From: Citrifermentans bemidjiense Bem
Lineage (GTDB): Bacteria; Desulfobacterota; Desulfuromonadia; Geobacterales; Geobacteraceae
Reading direction: 5' to 3'
Assembly (NCBI RefSeq): GCF_000020725.1
Contig: NC_011146.1
Location: 2,293,501-2,357,500 of the forward strand
Length of the DNA stretch: 64,000 nucleotides
This document shows positions 9,098 through 17,113 of the stretch, piece after piece (within the stretch, counting starts at the first letter, position 1; every line of letters starts with the position of its first letter). The notes under the pieces were generated by a model, which had not been told where the DNA came from, made no database searches, and saw nothing but the letters and a program-made list of their open reading frames with translations. The position numbers were made by a program, and so were the translations under genes.

Positions 9098-9436
9098 ATG
9101 ACGACCGGGATCCCGGATAAGCTGTACCTGAGAATAGGCGAAGTCTCCGGCATCACGGGGCTAGCCACCTCGGTACTGCGGTACTGGGAGTCGGAATTTC
9201 CCGGACTGTCCCCGAAGAAAAGCAGCAGTGGCCAGAGGCTCTACACCAGGAAAGACGTGGAGCTGGTCGCAGAGATAAAACAACTCCTTTACGCGGAGAA
9301 GCTCACCATAGAAGGGGCTAGGAAGCGGTTGGAGGGGAAGAAAAAGTACCGAAAATCTGAGCTTTCCAGTGAAGCACTCGCAGCCCTCATCGAGGACGTG
9401 AAACTGGAGTTAACAAGCTTGCGAGATCAGTTGTAA
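9098..9436 (+). CDS. MerR-family transcriptional regulator
   Basis: A 112-residue protein with an N-terminal MerR helix-turn-helix ([29 protein letters not shown], then [20 protein letters not shown]) and a short coiled coil. It starts 2 nt after the ihfA stop and is certainly cotranscribed. There is no metal-binding Cys cluster or long effector domain. Its role in this cluster is not known; the same gene commonly follows ihfA in related bacteria. Confidence 0.88.
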   Translation: MTTGIPDKLYLRIGEVSGITGLATSVLRYWESEFPGLSPKKSSSGQRLYTRKDVELVAEIKQLLYAEKLTIEGARKRLEGKKKYRKSELSSEALAALIEDVKLELTSLRDQL

Positions 9437-9450
9437 TTATCAGGTTTAAT

Positions 9451-9527
9451 CGGTGCGTAGCGCAGCCTGGTAGCGCACTAGACTGGGGGTCTAGTGGTCG
9501 CTGGTTCGAATCCAGTCGCACCGACCA
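9451..9527 (+). tRNA. tRNA-Pro (GGG anticodon), CCA encoded
   Basis: The acceptor stem CGGTGCG/CGCACCG, D arm GCGC/GCGC, anticodon stem CTAGA/TCTAG with loop CTGGGGG (anticodon GGG) and T arm CTGG-TTCGAAT-CCAG make a normal 77-nt cloverleaf. It reads CCC and CCU. Confidence 0.95.
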
Positions 9528-9531
9528 TTTC

Positions 9532-9575
9532 AATCAGCCGCTTGGGAGACTTCCTGGGCGGCTGATTTCGTTTCT
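9532..9575 (+). terminator. Terminator after tRNA-Pro
   Basis: AATCAGCCGC (9532-9541) pairs with GCGGCTGATT (9558-9567) and is followed by TCGTTTCT. It closes the translation cluster. The 130 nt that follow, up to the PqiA gene, show nothing recognisable. Confidence 0.8.
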
Positions 9576-9708
9576 GGCTTAGAGACCGCTAACTACGCGT
9601 AATGAGCGATGTTGCCGCACTTATGGTATGTTTTCTTTCGGTATCGCTTGCCGGACGAGCGCCGGGGCTGATCCATCTACCGGCGCAAGCATGGGAGCTA
9701 CTTAGCTG

Positions 9709-10338
9709 ATGGCCGACCGACCCGCACAACTTATCGCCTGCCGCGAGTGCGACCTGCTGCAGCGCGACATCCCGCTCAACCCCGGCTGCACCGCCAGTTG
9801 CCGGCGCTGCGGCGCTGTCCTATACCGCAACGCGACCGACAGCATCAACCGCACCCTTGCCTACACCCTCGCGGCGGGAATGCTCTTTCTCGTCGCCAAC
9901 TTTTTCCCCATTTTCAGTATCGAAGTCTCCGGGGACCGCAGCGCCATCACCCTTTTCGGCGCCGTTCATGCCCTTTGGGAGCAGGGGGTGCGCACCATCT
10001 CGGCGATGGTTTTCATCACGGCGATCCTGGTCCCCTGTCTGGAGCTCTTTTCGCTGACCGCTCTTTTGCTCCCCCTGAAACTTGGGTTCGTTCCTCCGAG
10101 CTACACCCTGTTCATGCGCACCCTGCAGTTCATCGAGCCGTGGGGGATGGTGGAGGTATTCATGCTGGGGGTGCTGGTCTCCCTGGTGAAGCTGACCAAC
10201 AACTTCCGGGTCATCCCCGGTTTCGCGCTTTACTCCTTCGGTCTTCTGACCCTGCTCATAGCTGCGGCTGCAGCGTCGTTCAGCGCGCGCGATATCTGGA
10301 ACAGGCTGGACGAAATGCTGGGACAGGAGGAGTCGTGA
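9709..10338 (+). CDS. PqiA-like membrane protein, N-terminal half
   Basis: A 209-residue inner-membrane protein. It begins with a zinc-ribbon-like segment (CRECDLLQ...CRRCGA; two Cys pairs at about residues 11-14 and 31-34), then four hydrophobic segments at roughly 48-68, 95-125, 135-160 and 165-185. This is one PqiA domain. In E. coli PqiA (about 417 residues) two such domains are fused; here the second is a separate overlapping gene. PqiA works with PqiB and PqiC in intermembrane lipid transport. Confidence 0.85.
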   Translation: MADRPAQLIACRECDLLQRDIPLNPGCTASCRRCGAVLYRNATDSINRTLAYTLAAGMLFLVANFFPIFSIEVSGDRSAITLFGAVHALWEQGVRTISAMVFITAILVPCLELFSLTALLLPLKLGFVPPSYTLFMRTLQFIEPWGMVEVFMLGVLVSLVKLTNNFRVIPGFALYSFGLLTLLIAAAAASFSARDIWNRLDEMLGQEES

Positions 10339-10982
10339 CACCCGTCGATTCCGGCATGCCGAGCGCCGTCGGCAACGGCCTTTGCTCCTGCCATGTCTGC
10401 CGCCTGGTCTCGCGCCGAAGCCGGTTCTCGCGCCATGAGCACTGCCCCCGCTGCGGCGCCACGCTGCACTTCCGTAAGCCTGGGAGCGTGCAGCGCTGCT
10501 GGGCCCTGTTGATAGCCTCCTACATCCTGTACATACCGGCCAACTTGCTGGTCATGATGGAGACGGGCTCCCTGATAAATTACCGCAAGGACACCATAGT
10601 AAGCGGCGTCGTGCACCTGTGGAAGACCGGCTCCTGGATGATCGCCGTCATCGTCTTCATAGCCAGCGTGGCCATTCCGCTATTGAAACTGTTCTCGCTC
10701 ACTTTTTTACTGATCAGCGTGCAGCGGCGCTCTCATTGGCGCCCAAGGCAGCGCACCCGCCTGTTCCGGCTTCTGGAGGCGGTGGGGCGTTGGTCCATGC
10801 TGGATATCTACGTGGTTACCCTGCTTGCCGCGCTGGTGCAGTTAGGCTCGCTGGCGGTGGTAAAGGCGGGCCCTGCCGCCGTCGCCTTCGGCGCCGTGGT
10901 GGTATTCACCATGTTCGCCACCATGCAGTTCGATCCGCGCCTTATCTGGGACCCCCTGCAGAAAGAGGATATTCATGACTGA
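10335..10982 (+). CDS. PqiA-like membrane protein, C-terminal half
   Basis: A 215-residue protein starting at GTG 10335, which overlaps the upstream TGA (GTGA) and is preceded by AGGAGG. It has its own CHVC...CPRCGA zinc-ribbon-like pairs (about residues 19-42) followed by four membrane segments. It is a second PqiA domain, equivalent to the C-terminal half of fused PqiA. Its stop overlaps the start of pqiB by 8 nt, which implies tight translational coupling and complex assembly. Confidence 0.83.
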   Translation: MTPVDSGMPSAVGNGLCSCHVCRLVSRRSRFSRHEHCPRCGATLHFRKPGSVQRCWALLIASYILYIPANLLVMMETGSLINYRKDTIVSGVVHLWKTGSWMIAVIVFIASVAIPLLKLFSLTFLLISVQRRSHWRPRQRTRLFRLLEAVGRWSMLDIYVVTLLAALVQLGSLAVVKAGPAAVAFGAVVVFTMFATMQFDPRLIWDPLQKEDIHD

Positions 10983-12651
10983 AACACCTGAAAAGAACCT
11001 GGACGACATCCCCGAGGCGGTCAGCGAACCCAAGCGCCGCTTCAGCATCCAGCTGGTCTGGATCATTCCCATCGTCGCCGCGCTGATCGGCCTCTCCATC
11101 GCCGTCAAGGCCTACATCGACCGCGGCCAGGCCATCACCATCACTTTCAAGACGGGGGAGGGGCTGGAGGCGGGCAAGACCAAGCTCAAGTACAAGGACG
11201 TGATGATAGGCGAGGTGAAGTCCATCGCCATCTCCAACGACCGCTCCCACGTAGTTGTCACCGCGGAGGTAACCAAGGACGCCCGCGGGCTCATGGTGAA
11301 AGACACCCGCTTCTGGGTGGTGCGCGCGCGGATCTCCGGCGGCAACGTCTCCGGCTTGAACACCCTTCTGGGCGGATCCTACATCGGGGTCGAGGCGGGA
11401 AGCTCGAACGAGCCGCATGAGGAGTTCATCGGTCTCGAAACGCCTCCAGCTGTGTCCGTCGACGTCCCCGGACGCCAGTTCGTCCTGCACTCCACCGACA
11501 TCGGTTCGCTCGATACCGGCTCCCCCATTTTCTTCCGCCGCATGCAGGTGGGGCAGGTGGTCGGCACCGAGTTGGACCGCGACGGCAAGGGGGTGACGGT
11601 CAAGGTCTTCATCCGTTCCCCTTACGACAAATTCATCAAGGTCAACACCTACTTCTGGCATGCCAGCGGCATCGACCTGACTCTCAGCGCCAGCGGCGTC
11701 AAGGTCAACACCGAGTCCATGGTCTCGATCCTCTTGGGGGGGATCTCCTTCGAGGCGCCGGAAGGAAAAGAGGACGCCTCCCCGGCTCCGCCCAATACTA
11801 TATTCTCCCTGTACCCAACGAAAGACGACGCGGCGAAGCACTCGGCTGCCGTGGAGAAATTCGTGCTCGTCTTCAAGGAATCCGTGCGCGGGCTCGCCGT
11901 GGGGGCTCCTGTCGACCTGCGGGGGGTGACGGTAGGCGAGGTCACCAAGATAAACGTGGCGCTCGACCGCAAGGGTTCCGATTTCACCGTTCCGGTCGAG
12001 ATCCAGTTCTACCCGGATCAACTGCTTCCCAAGGGTAACGGCCAGGAAAAAGCGCCCGAAACAGGCGACAGGACGCTGAGAAGGCTTTTGGACGACATGG
12101 TCGCCCACGGCTTCCGTGCGCAGATCAAAAGCGCCAGTCTCCTGACCGGGCAGCTTTACGTGGCGCTCGATTTCGTGCCTGGAGCGCGTGCCGCGAAGAT
12201 CAACTGGGGAGCCGACCCGCCGCGCTTCCCGACCGTCCCGGGGTCGATGGAGAAGCTGCAGAAGAATCTGACCGAGATCGTGCAGAGGATCGAGAAGCTC
12301 CCCCTGGAGCAGATCGCCGGCGACGCCGGCACCACCATACGCTCGCTTGATTCCACGCTGAAAAGCGCCGACCAGTTGCTGAAGAACATGGACCGTACGC
12401 TGGTCCCGGAGGCGCGGAGCGTCCTTGCCGAGTCGCGGCAGGCCATCGACGAGGTCAAGAAGACCCTTGCCGAAGCGCGTCAGACCTTCGGTGGCGCCAA
12501 CGGCGTCCTCGCACCGGATGCCCCGGTGCAGGTCGACCTGCGCGACACCATGCGCGAGGTGTCCCGCGCCGCCCAGTCGCTCAGGGTTCTGGGCGACTAC
12601 CTGGAACAGCACCCCGAGGCCCTGATCCGCGGCAAGAAACAGGAGAAATAG
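10975..12651 (+). CDS. pqiB: MCE-domain protein, PqiB type
   Basis: A 558-residue protein with one N-terminal membrane anchor (about residues 22-45, IQLVWIIPIVAALIGLSIAV) and three successive MCE (mammalian cell entry) domains. They begin near ITFKTGEGLEAGKTKLKYKDV, FVLHSTDIGSLDTGSPIFFR and LVFKESVRGLAVGAPVDLRG. A long coiled-coil C-terminus follows. E. coli PqiB (546 residues) has the same plan and forms a periplasmic syringe-like tube for lipids. The gene is embedded in a pqiA1-pqiA2-pqiB-pqiC operon. Confidence 0.9.
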   Translation: MTETPEKNLDDIPEAVSEPKRRFSIQLVWIIPIVAALIGLSIAVKAYIDRGQAITITFKTGEGLEAGKTKLKYKDVMIGEVKSIAISNDRSHVVVTAEVTKDARGLMVKDTRFWVVRARISGGNVSGLNTLLGGSYIGVEAGSSNEPHEEFIGLETPPAVSVDVPGRQFVLHSTDIGSLDTGSPIFFRRMQVGQVVGTELDRDGKGVTVKVFIRSPYDKFIKVNTYFWHASGIDLTLSASGVKVNTESMVSILLGGISFEAPEGKEDASPAPPNTIFSLYPTKDDAAKHSAAVEKFVLVFKESVRGLAVGAPVDLRGVTVGEVTKINVALDRKGSDFTVPVEIQFYPDQLLPKGNGQEKAPETGDRTLRRLLDDMVAHGFRAQIKSASLLTGQLYVALDFVPGARAAKINWGADPPRFPTVPGSMEKLQKNLTEIVQRIEKLPLEQIAGDAGTTIRSLDSTLKSADQLLKNMDRTLVPEARSVLAESRQAIDEVKKTLAEARQTFGGANGVLAPDAPVQVDLRDTMREVSRAAQSLRVLGDYLEQHPEALIRGKKQEK

Positions 12652-12653
12652 CC

Positions 12654-13244
12654 ATGCGCAAGCCAGCCCTATGCCTGATTTCGCTCGCCCTGGTAATGTC
12701 CGTTACCGCCTGCAGCAGATCGCCACGCTCAAGCTTCTATACCCTGGTTCCCCAGGCCGCTCCGCCGCCGGCGCTCTCTCCCGCTGCGCCGTCGGTTTCC
12801 GTAGGTCCGGTGACTATCCCCGAGCTTGTGGACCGCCCCCAGATCGTCGTGCGCGTCGCCGAGAACCGGGTCGAAGTCCTGGAGAGCCACCGCTGGGCGG
12901 AACCTTTGAAGAGCGAGATACCGCGCCTGATGGCGCAGGATTTGGGCCGCATGCTCGGCTCCTCCCGCGTTTCCAGCTACGGCCAGAGTGCCGGTGCCGA
13001 CGCGACCTATCGCGTGCTGGTCGACATCGTCAGGCTTGAGGCTGTTCCGGGTGATGCGGCGACCGTCCAGGCGCTTTGGACCGTGCGCCGCGGCAACGCC
13101 AGGATCAAAGGAGAGTCGCTGGTGAGGGAGAAGGTCTCCGCCCCCGGCTACGATCAACTGATCTCCGCCTGCAGCCGGGCCCTCGGCGGAGTGAGCTCGG
13201 ACATAGCCAAGGCCATCCGTGCCGATGCCGCGGCACTTCCTTGA
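12654..13244 (+). CDS. pqiC: PqiC-type outer-membrane lipoprotein
   Basis: A 196-residue lipoprotein. The signal peptide ends in a lipobox, VTAC, with Cys20 as the lipidated residue. The rest is the ABC-type transport auxiliary lipoprotein fold (FYTL near the N-terminus, VSVGPVTIPELVDRPQIVVR, ALGGVSSDIAKAI). It starts 2 nt after pqiB and would anchor the PqiB tube at the outer membrane. Confidence 0.87.
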   Translation: MRKPALCLISLALVMSVTACSRSPRSSFYTLVPQAAPPPALSPAAPSVSVGPVTIPELVDRPQIVVRVAENRVEVLESHRWAEPLKSEIPRLMAQDLGRMLGSSRVSSYGQSAGADATYRVLVDIVRLEAVPGDAATVQALWTVRRGNARIKGESLVREKVSAPGYDQLISACSRALGGVSSDIAKAIRADAAALP

Positions 13245-13267
13245 TTGGGAACTCTCCCCGTGGCACC

Positions 13268-13308
13268 TGCCCCCACCCCCTAACCCCCTCCCGCGAGGGG
13301 AGGGGGGA
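13268..13308. repeat. GC-rich REP-like palindrome before glk
   Basis: CCCCCTCCCGCGAGGGGAGGGG, preceded by CCCCCACCCCCTAA, is a close variant of the copies at 217-245 and 35299-35326. It lies between pqiC and the glucokinase start and may stop or attenuate pqi transcription, although it lacks a T-run. Confidence 0.75.
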
Positions 13309-13354
13309 CCGAACGATGGTACAATTGGGCTTTGAGCCCCATCAGGAGGGAGTC

Positions 13355-14338
13355 ATGGTCATACTTGCTGGAGACGTCGGCGGGACCTCCACCCGGCTAG
13401 CCTACTTCGAATCCGCTGCAACCGGGCTCGTGGTGCTGGCCGAGGGGCGCTACCAAAGCCAGGAACACAGCAGCCTCTCCGACATCGTGCGGCGCTTTGC
13501 CGCCCAATCCCGCCTGGATGCCGACAGGGCCTGCTTCGGCATAGCGGGACCGGTCATCGACGGGCGGGTAAGGACCCCGAACCTCCCCTGGAACATCGAC
13601 GGCAGCGAACTTGCCCAAGCCTTGGGCCTTGGCCAGGTGCGCCTGATCAACGATTTAGAGGCCAACACCTACGGCATCGCGGAACTGAAGGCCCAGGACC
13701 TGCTGACGCTCAACCCCGGAGTGGCGGACCCCACAGGCACCATAGCCGTGGTTTCCGCCGGCACCGGCCTTGGCGAGTCGCTTGCCTACTGGGACGGCTC
13801 CTCCCACAGGCCGCTTCCCAGCGAGGCGGGGCATGCCGATTTCGCAGCGCGCAACGAGATCGAGGCCGATCTTTTGCTATACCTCCAGGCGAAGCATGGC
13901 CGGGTCAGCTACGAGCGCGTCCTGTCCGGTCCGGGGCTCCTCGATATCTACCGCTTTCTCAGGGACAGGCATTACTTCCAGGAGGATGAAGCCATCATTG
14001 CCGCCATGAACGCGGGCGACGCCCCTGCGGTCATCACCCGCGCCGCAATGGACGGAAGTTGCCCAATGTGCAGCAAGGCTCTCGATATCTTCATCACCGT
14101 GTACGGTGCCGAAGCCGGGAACGCGGCTCTCAGATTTCTCGCCACCGGCGGAGTCTATCTTGGCGGGGGGATTGCGCCCAAGATCCTGGACAAGCTGCGC
14201 GGGGCTTCCTTCATCGTTGCCTTTACCGCAAAAGGGCGACTTAGCTCTTTGGTGCAAACAATTCCGGTGCACGTCATATTAAATGAGAGAACAGCACTGC
14301 TAGGTGCGGGAAGGGCTGCTTCAATCTCATCCAGTTGA
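13355..14338 (+). CDS. glk: Glucokinase (ROK-independent Glk family)
   Basis: A 327-residue kinase phosphorylating glucose to glucose-6-phosphate. The ATP-binding AGDVGGTSTRLAYF is at the N-terminus, LINDLEANTYGI carries the catalytic Asp, and SAGTGLGESLAY and PSEAGHADFAARNEIE follow; GGVYLGGGIAPKIL is the adenosine motif. The ATG at 13355 follows AGGAGGG. Longer upstream reading runs through pqiC in another frame and is not real. Family length is normal. Confidence 0.93.
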   Translation: MVILAGDVGGTSTRLAYFESAATGLVVLAEGRYQSQEHSSLSDIVRRFAAQSRLDADRACFGIAGPVIDGRVRTPNLPWNIDGSELAQALGLGQVRLINDLEANTYGIAELKAQDLLTLNPGVADPTGTIAVVSAGTGLGESLAYWDGSSHRPLPSEAGHADFAARNEIEADLLLYLQAKHGRVSYERVLSGPGLLDIYRFLRDRHYFQEDEAIIAAMNAGDAPAVITRAAMDGSCPMCSKALDIFITVYGAEAGNAALRFLATGGVYLGGGIAPKILDKLRGASFIVAFTAKGRLSSLVQTIPVHVILNERTALLGAGRAASISSS

Positions 14339-14483
14339 CCTTATCTTTTCACTGTGAACTGTCGTTGTCCTCTTTGTTAACGTGCAGCCGCCTCACAACC
14401 TTTCCACCCTGTTTACATTAAACGCTCTGTCTGCTTTTTTCTTCTAATAATCTATCTTCCTTTTTTTAATTTATACTTTATCG

Positions 14484-14511
14484 TTGACAATATTTCTGTG
14501 TCTGCTATTAA
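14484..14511 (+). promoter_or_regulatory. Promoter for the MucR-like gene
   Basis: TTGACA at 14484-14489 and an extended -10, TGCTATTAA (TATTAA at 14506-14511), are separated by 16 nt. They lie in a 200-nt pyrimidine-rich, AT-rich gap. Matches to the housekeeping consensus are strong. Confidence 0.7.
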
Positions 14512-14544
14512 TCGGACAATATTACTTACAAAGGAGGATAGTAG

Positions 14545-15105
14545 ATGGCGACTTTGGTAGAGATCGCAGCGCAACTCGTGTCATCGCACGCTTCCAGCAC
14601 TCCGATGACTTCAGACGAGCTTCTCGCAGAAATAAGCAAAGTACATGCAGCACTAAAGAGCCTTGAAGCAGGAGAAAGCATAGAAGGAATCGATGAAACC
14701 AAACCTTCTGTCAGCATGAAGGAAGCCTTCAGGAAGAACGAAGTGGTCTGCCTGGTATGCGGCAAAGGCGGCTTCAAGACCCTTGCCCGTCATCTCAGCA
14801 CCGCCCATGGGATGAAGCCTGGCGCCTACAAGAAACAGTTCGGCATCTCCAGCAAGCAGGCGCTCTCCGCAAAGAGCTACTCCGAGGCGCGCAGGAAGAT
14901 GGCCCAGGACAGGGGCCTTGCCGACAACCTGGCCAAGGCGCGCGAAGTCCGCATGGCTAACATCGAAGCCAAGAAAGAGGGCGGGGTCGCCGGCGTCAAG
15001 GCAGCAATGCCTGCCAAGGCTGCAAAACCTGCAAAGGTTGCCAAGGCTGCAAAGGCTCCGGCCAAGGTAGGCAGGCCCAAAGCCGCTGCCAAGGCAAAGA
15101 AATAG
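14545..15105 (+). CDS. MucR/Ros-family zinc-finger regulator with H1-like tail
   Basis: A 186-residue protein. The MucR core has a prokaryotic zinc finger with Cys69, Cys72, His83 and His88 (CLVC...RHLSTAHG), followed by MKPGAYKKQFG. From about residue 140 the protein becomes an Ala/Lys/Pro-rich tail (AKPAKVAKAAKAPAKVGRPK), ending with an AT-hook-like GRPK. The tail resembles histone H1-type bacterial proteins and should bind DNA non-specifically. It has its own promoter and terminator. The fold is clear, the regulon unknown. Confidence 0.87.
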   Translation: MATLVEIAAQLVSSHASSTPMTSDELLAEISKVHAALKSLEAGESIEGIDETKPSVSMKEAFRKNEVVCLVCGKGGFKTLARHLSTAHGMKPGAYKKQFGISSKQALSAKSYSEARRKMAQDRGLADNLAKAREVRMANIEAKKEGGVAGVKAAMPAKAAKPAKVAKAAKAPAKVGRPKAAAKAKK

Positions 15106-15122
15106 CAGAACCAGAAGTTGGT

Positions 15123-15157
15123 AAAAAAAGGCCCCTCCTTTAGAGGTGCCTTTTTTT
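15123..15157 (+). terminator. Terminator after the MucR-like gene
   Basis: AAAAAAAGGCCCCTC, loop CTTTA, then GAGGTGCCTTTTTTT: a stem with A/T flanks that would also work in the reverse direction. Confidence 0.88.
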
Positions 15158-15229
15158 GTCATGGCGCTCTGTAAGAATCTCTAGCCCGCGAAGGGGGGCA
15201 GGGGGGATTTACATCAGTGTTAAGCTGTA

Positions 15230-15257
15230 ATGACATAGTAAAAAATGTTGGTATAGT
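15230..15257 (+). promoter_or_regulatory. Possible promoter for the FKBP gene
   Basis: ATGACA (15230-15235), a 16-nt spacer and TATAGT (15252-15257), 41 nt before the start codon. Confidence 0.5.
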
Positions 15258-15297
15258 ATTGCCTGCTTTTAAAATCCATTTTCTGGAGGCCTATCCT

Positions 15298-15957
15298 ATG
15301 CGGAAACTGTTGATTGTTGCTCTTGTTGCATTAACCGCTGTACCGTCCTTTGCTGCAGATGAAAAGAAAGCGGAAGAACTGAAGACCTTTTATGCCATAG
15401 GGCAGGTCATGGCTCGCCAGCTAGGCGTCTTCAGCCTGGCACCTGACGAATTGACCCAGGTGAAGAAGGGGCTCGATGACGGCATCGAAGGGAAGTCGCA
15501 AGTGGACATGGAGGCTTACAAGACGAAGATCCAGCAGCTCGCCGTCGAGCGTCGCAACGCGCAGGGCGAGAAGCTTGCCGCACAGTCCAAGGAGTTTGTT
15601 GAAAAAGCTGCCAAAGAGAAGGGTGCTGTGAAGACTCCCTCCGGTCTCATTTACAAGTCGCTCAAGGAAGGGACGGGGGCCGGCCCGGCTGCCACCGACA
15701 AGGTGAAGGTCAACTACCGCGGGACGCTGATCGACGGCAAGGAGTTCGACAGTTCCGCTGCAGCAGGCAAGCCTGCCGAATTCAGGCTGGACCAGGTCAT
15801 CAAGTGCTGGACCGAAGGCGTACAGAAGATGAAGGTCGGCGGCAAGGCACAGCTTGTATGTCCTCCTGATCTGGCCTACGGCGAGCGCGGTTCCGGGATC
15901 ATCCCTGCCAACGCCACCCTGATCTTCGAAGTGGAACTTCTCGACGTAGTCAAGTAG
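15298..15957 (+). CDS. Exported FKBP-type peptidyl-prolyl isomerase (FkpA/Mip-like)
   Basis: A 219-residue protein with a signal peptide ([20 protein letters not shown]) and an N-terminal helical dimerisation domain (about 21-110, with [12 protein letters not shown]). The C-terminal FKBP domain contains [47 protein letters not shown] and [16 protein letters not shown]. It catalyses prolyl isomerisation and acts as a chaperone in the periplasm. The ATG at 15298 follows TGGAGG; an upstream in-frame extension would spoil the signal peptide. Confidence 0.93.
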   Translation: MRKLLIVALVALTAVPSFAADEKKAEELKTFYAIGQVMARQLGVFSLAPDELTQVKKGLDDGIEGKSQVDMEAYKTKIQQLAVERRNAQGEKLAAQSKEFVEKAAKEKGAVKTPSGLIYKSLKEGTGAGPAATDKVKVNYRGTLIDGKEFDSSAAAGKPAEFRLDQVIKCWTEGVQKMKVGGKAQLVCPPDLAYGERGSGIIPANATLIFEVELLDVVK

Positions 15958-16012
15958 CGCTTCTCGGGTAAAGCTTTCTTTCAATATTAAAAATTTCTAT
16001 CAGAATTTTTCG

Positions 16013-16041
16013 TTGACAAAAGAGGGCGGCTGCACTATAAA
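16013..16041 (+). promoter_or_regulatory. Strong sigma-70 promoter for tRNA-Met
   Basis: TTGACA at 16013-16018 and TATAAA at 16036-16041 with 17-nt spacing. The leader of about 70 nt to the tRNA would be removed by processing. Confidence 0.8.
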
Positions 16042-16118
16042 GGAAAACCCTTGAGGCGCAGAAAAGAAGTTGCTTGTAGCGCAGTAGCTATTTGACATTA
16101 TTAAGAATTTTAGAGCTT

Positions 16119-16195
16119 GGCGGTGTAGCTCAGTTGGTTAGAGCATACGGTTCATATCCGTAGTGTCCGGGGTTCGAGTCCCTGCACCGCCACCA
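16119..16195 (+). tRNA. tRNA-Met (CAT anticodon, elongator type), CCA encoded
   Basis: Acceptor GGCGGTG/CACCGCC, D arm GCTC/GAGC, anticodon stem TACGG/CCGTA with loop TTCATAT (anticodon CAT), and T arm CGGGG/CCCTG. The paired 1-72 position and overall form fit elongator tRNA-Met rather than initiator. A lysidine-modified tRNA-Ile2 with the same anticodon cannot be fully excluded. Confidence 0.9.
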
Positions 16196-16202
16196 TTAAT
16201 AG

Positions 16203-16236
16203 AAAAAGCCTCCCGATTTCGATCGGGAGGCTTTTT
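16203..16236 (+). terminator. Terminator after tRNA-Met
   Basis: AAAAAGCCTCCCGAT and ATCGGGAGGCTTTTT form a near-perfect symmetrical hairpin with a T-run. Confidence 0.92.
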
Positions 16237-16354
16237 CGCGTTTGATACTCTGATCCGCCATCCATATCGGACGCGAAATGCCAAGACGATTGCAGCAGGG
16301 GGGAAGGCTGTTACGCTCTTAGCCTGCAAACTTCTTGCACGCGGAGGCAAAACT

Positions 16355-16855
16355 ATGGAACCCCGAAAAATAAGGAACGAACTGCGCAACTGCAAGTCCA
16401 GATCTCTCTCCCGCCGCCGCGGCATAGTCGGCCTTTCCCTTGTCGCCGCAGGCTCCATGGGGCTCATCGCCCTTTACCAGACTGGCATCATCCGTCACAT
16501 CCCGGAGCCGCCGCTTCCCCGCTTCGATGCCGACAAGGTAGTTGCCTCGGAGGAGGCCTATGCAATGCTCCATACGCCGGATGCGTTGCTCGGACTGACG
16601 AGCTTCGGGGCTACGGCAGCCTTGGCCGCTATGGAGGGAAAAGACCGCGCCGCCGTCCATCCCTGGATACCGCTGGCGCTTGCCGCAAAGCTTTTGTTAG
16701 ATGCGTCTCAAGCTGCGAGACTTAGCACGCATCAGTGGACCCGGCACCGCGCATTCTGCTTCTGGTGCCTCGTAGCCAGCGGAGCGACCTTCGCCTCCCT
16801 CCCGTTGGCTTTAGGGGAAACATGGGAAGCTTTTCGGCAACTAAAACGAAGTTGA
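16355..16855 (+). CDS. Vitamin K epoxide reductase-like membrane protein
   Basis: A 166-residue protein starting at ATG 16355 after GGAGG. Hydrophobic segments lie at about 22-42, 75-95, 103-118 and 130-152. The last carries the VKOR redox motif, FCFWC (Cys134, Cys137), followed by LVASGATFASLPLAL. VKOR homologues reoxidise periplasmic disulfide catalysts via quinone. The loop cysteine pair of classical VKOR is not seen, so only part of the relay is present. Sequence upstream of this start overlaps the tRNA and is not coding. Confidence 0.7.
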   Translation: MEPRKIRNELRNCKSRSLSRRRGIVGLSLVAAGSMGLIALYQTGIIRHIPEPPLPRFDADKVVASEEAYAMLHTPDALLGLTSFGATAALAAMEGKDRAAVHPWIPLALAAKLLLDASQAARLSTHQWTRHRAFCFWCLVASGATFASLPLALGETWEAFRQLKRS

Positions 16856-17113
16856 ACCAGGTCGCGGCATCGCTACGTTTGGCTCCTCCCAAATCTCACT
16901 GAATAATGATCGCATCTGTGTATTTCGACCTTTCCACTATCCTTCAGACAGTCGCAGGCATGGCTGTATGAGTCATGGCATATCCAATTATTCACATTTC
17001 TTGACTAGCGTGTACAATTGCTTCTATCTTTGCAGCCTCTTCTGACTTCCTGAAGTTCCGTGATGCTTCCGAACATAATCAGAGTCGTGAAAGAGTGATG
17101 AAAAGGAGGCATG

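Noticed and set aside
13076..13354. Upstream extension of the glucokinase frame
   Set aside because: It overlaps pqiC and the GC-rich palindrome; the ATG at 13355 with AGGAGGG gives the normal family N-terminus.
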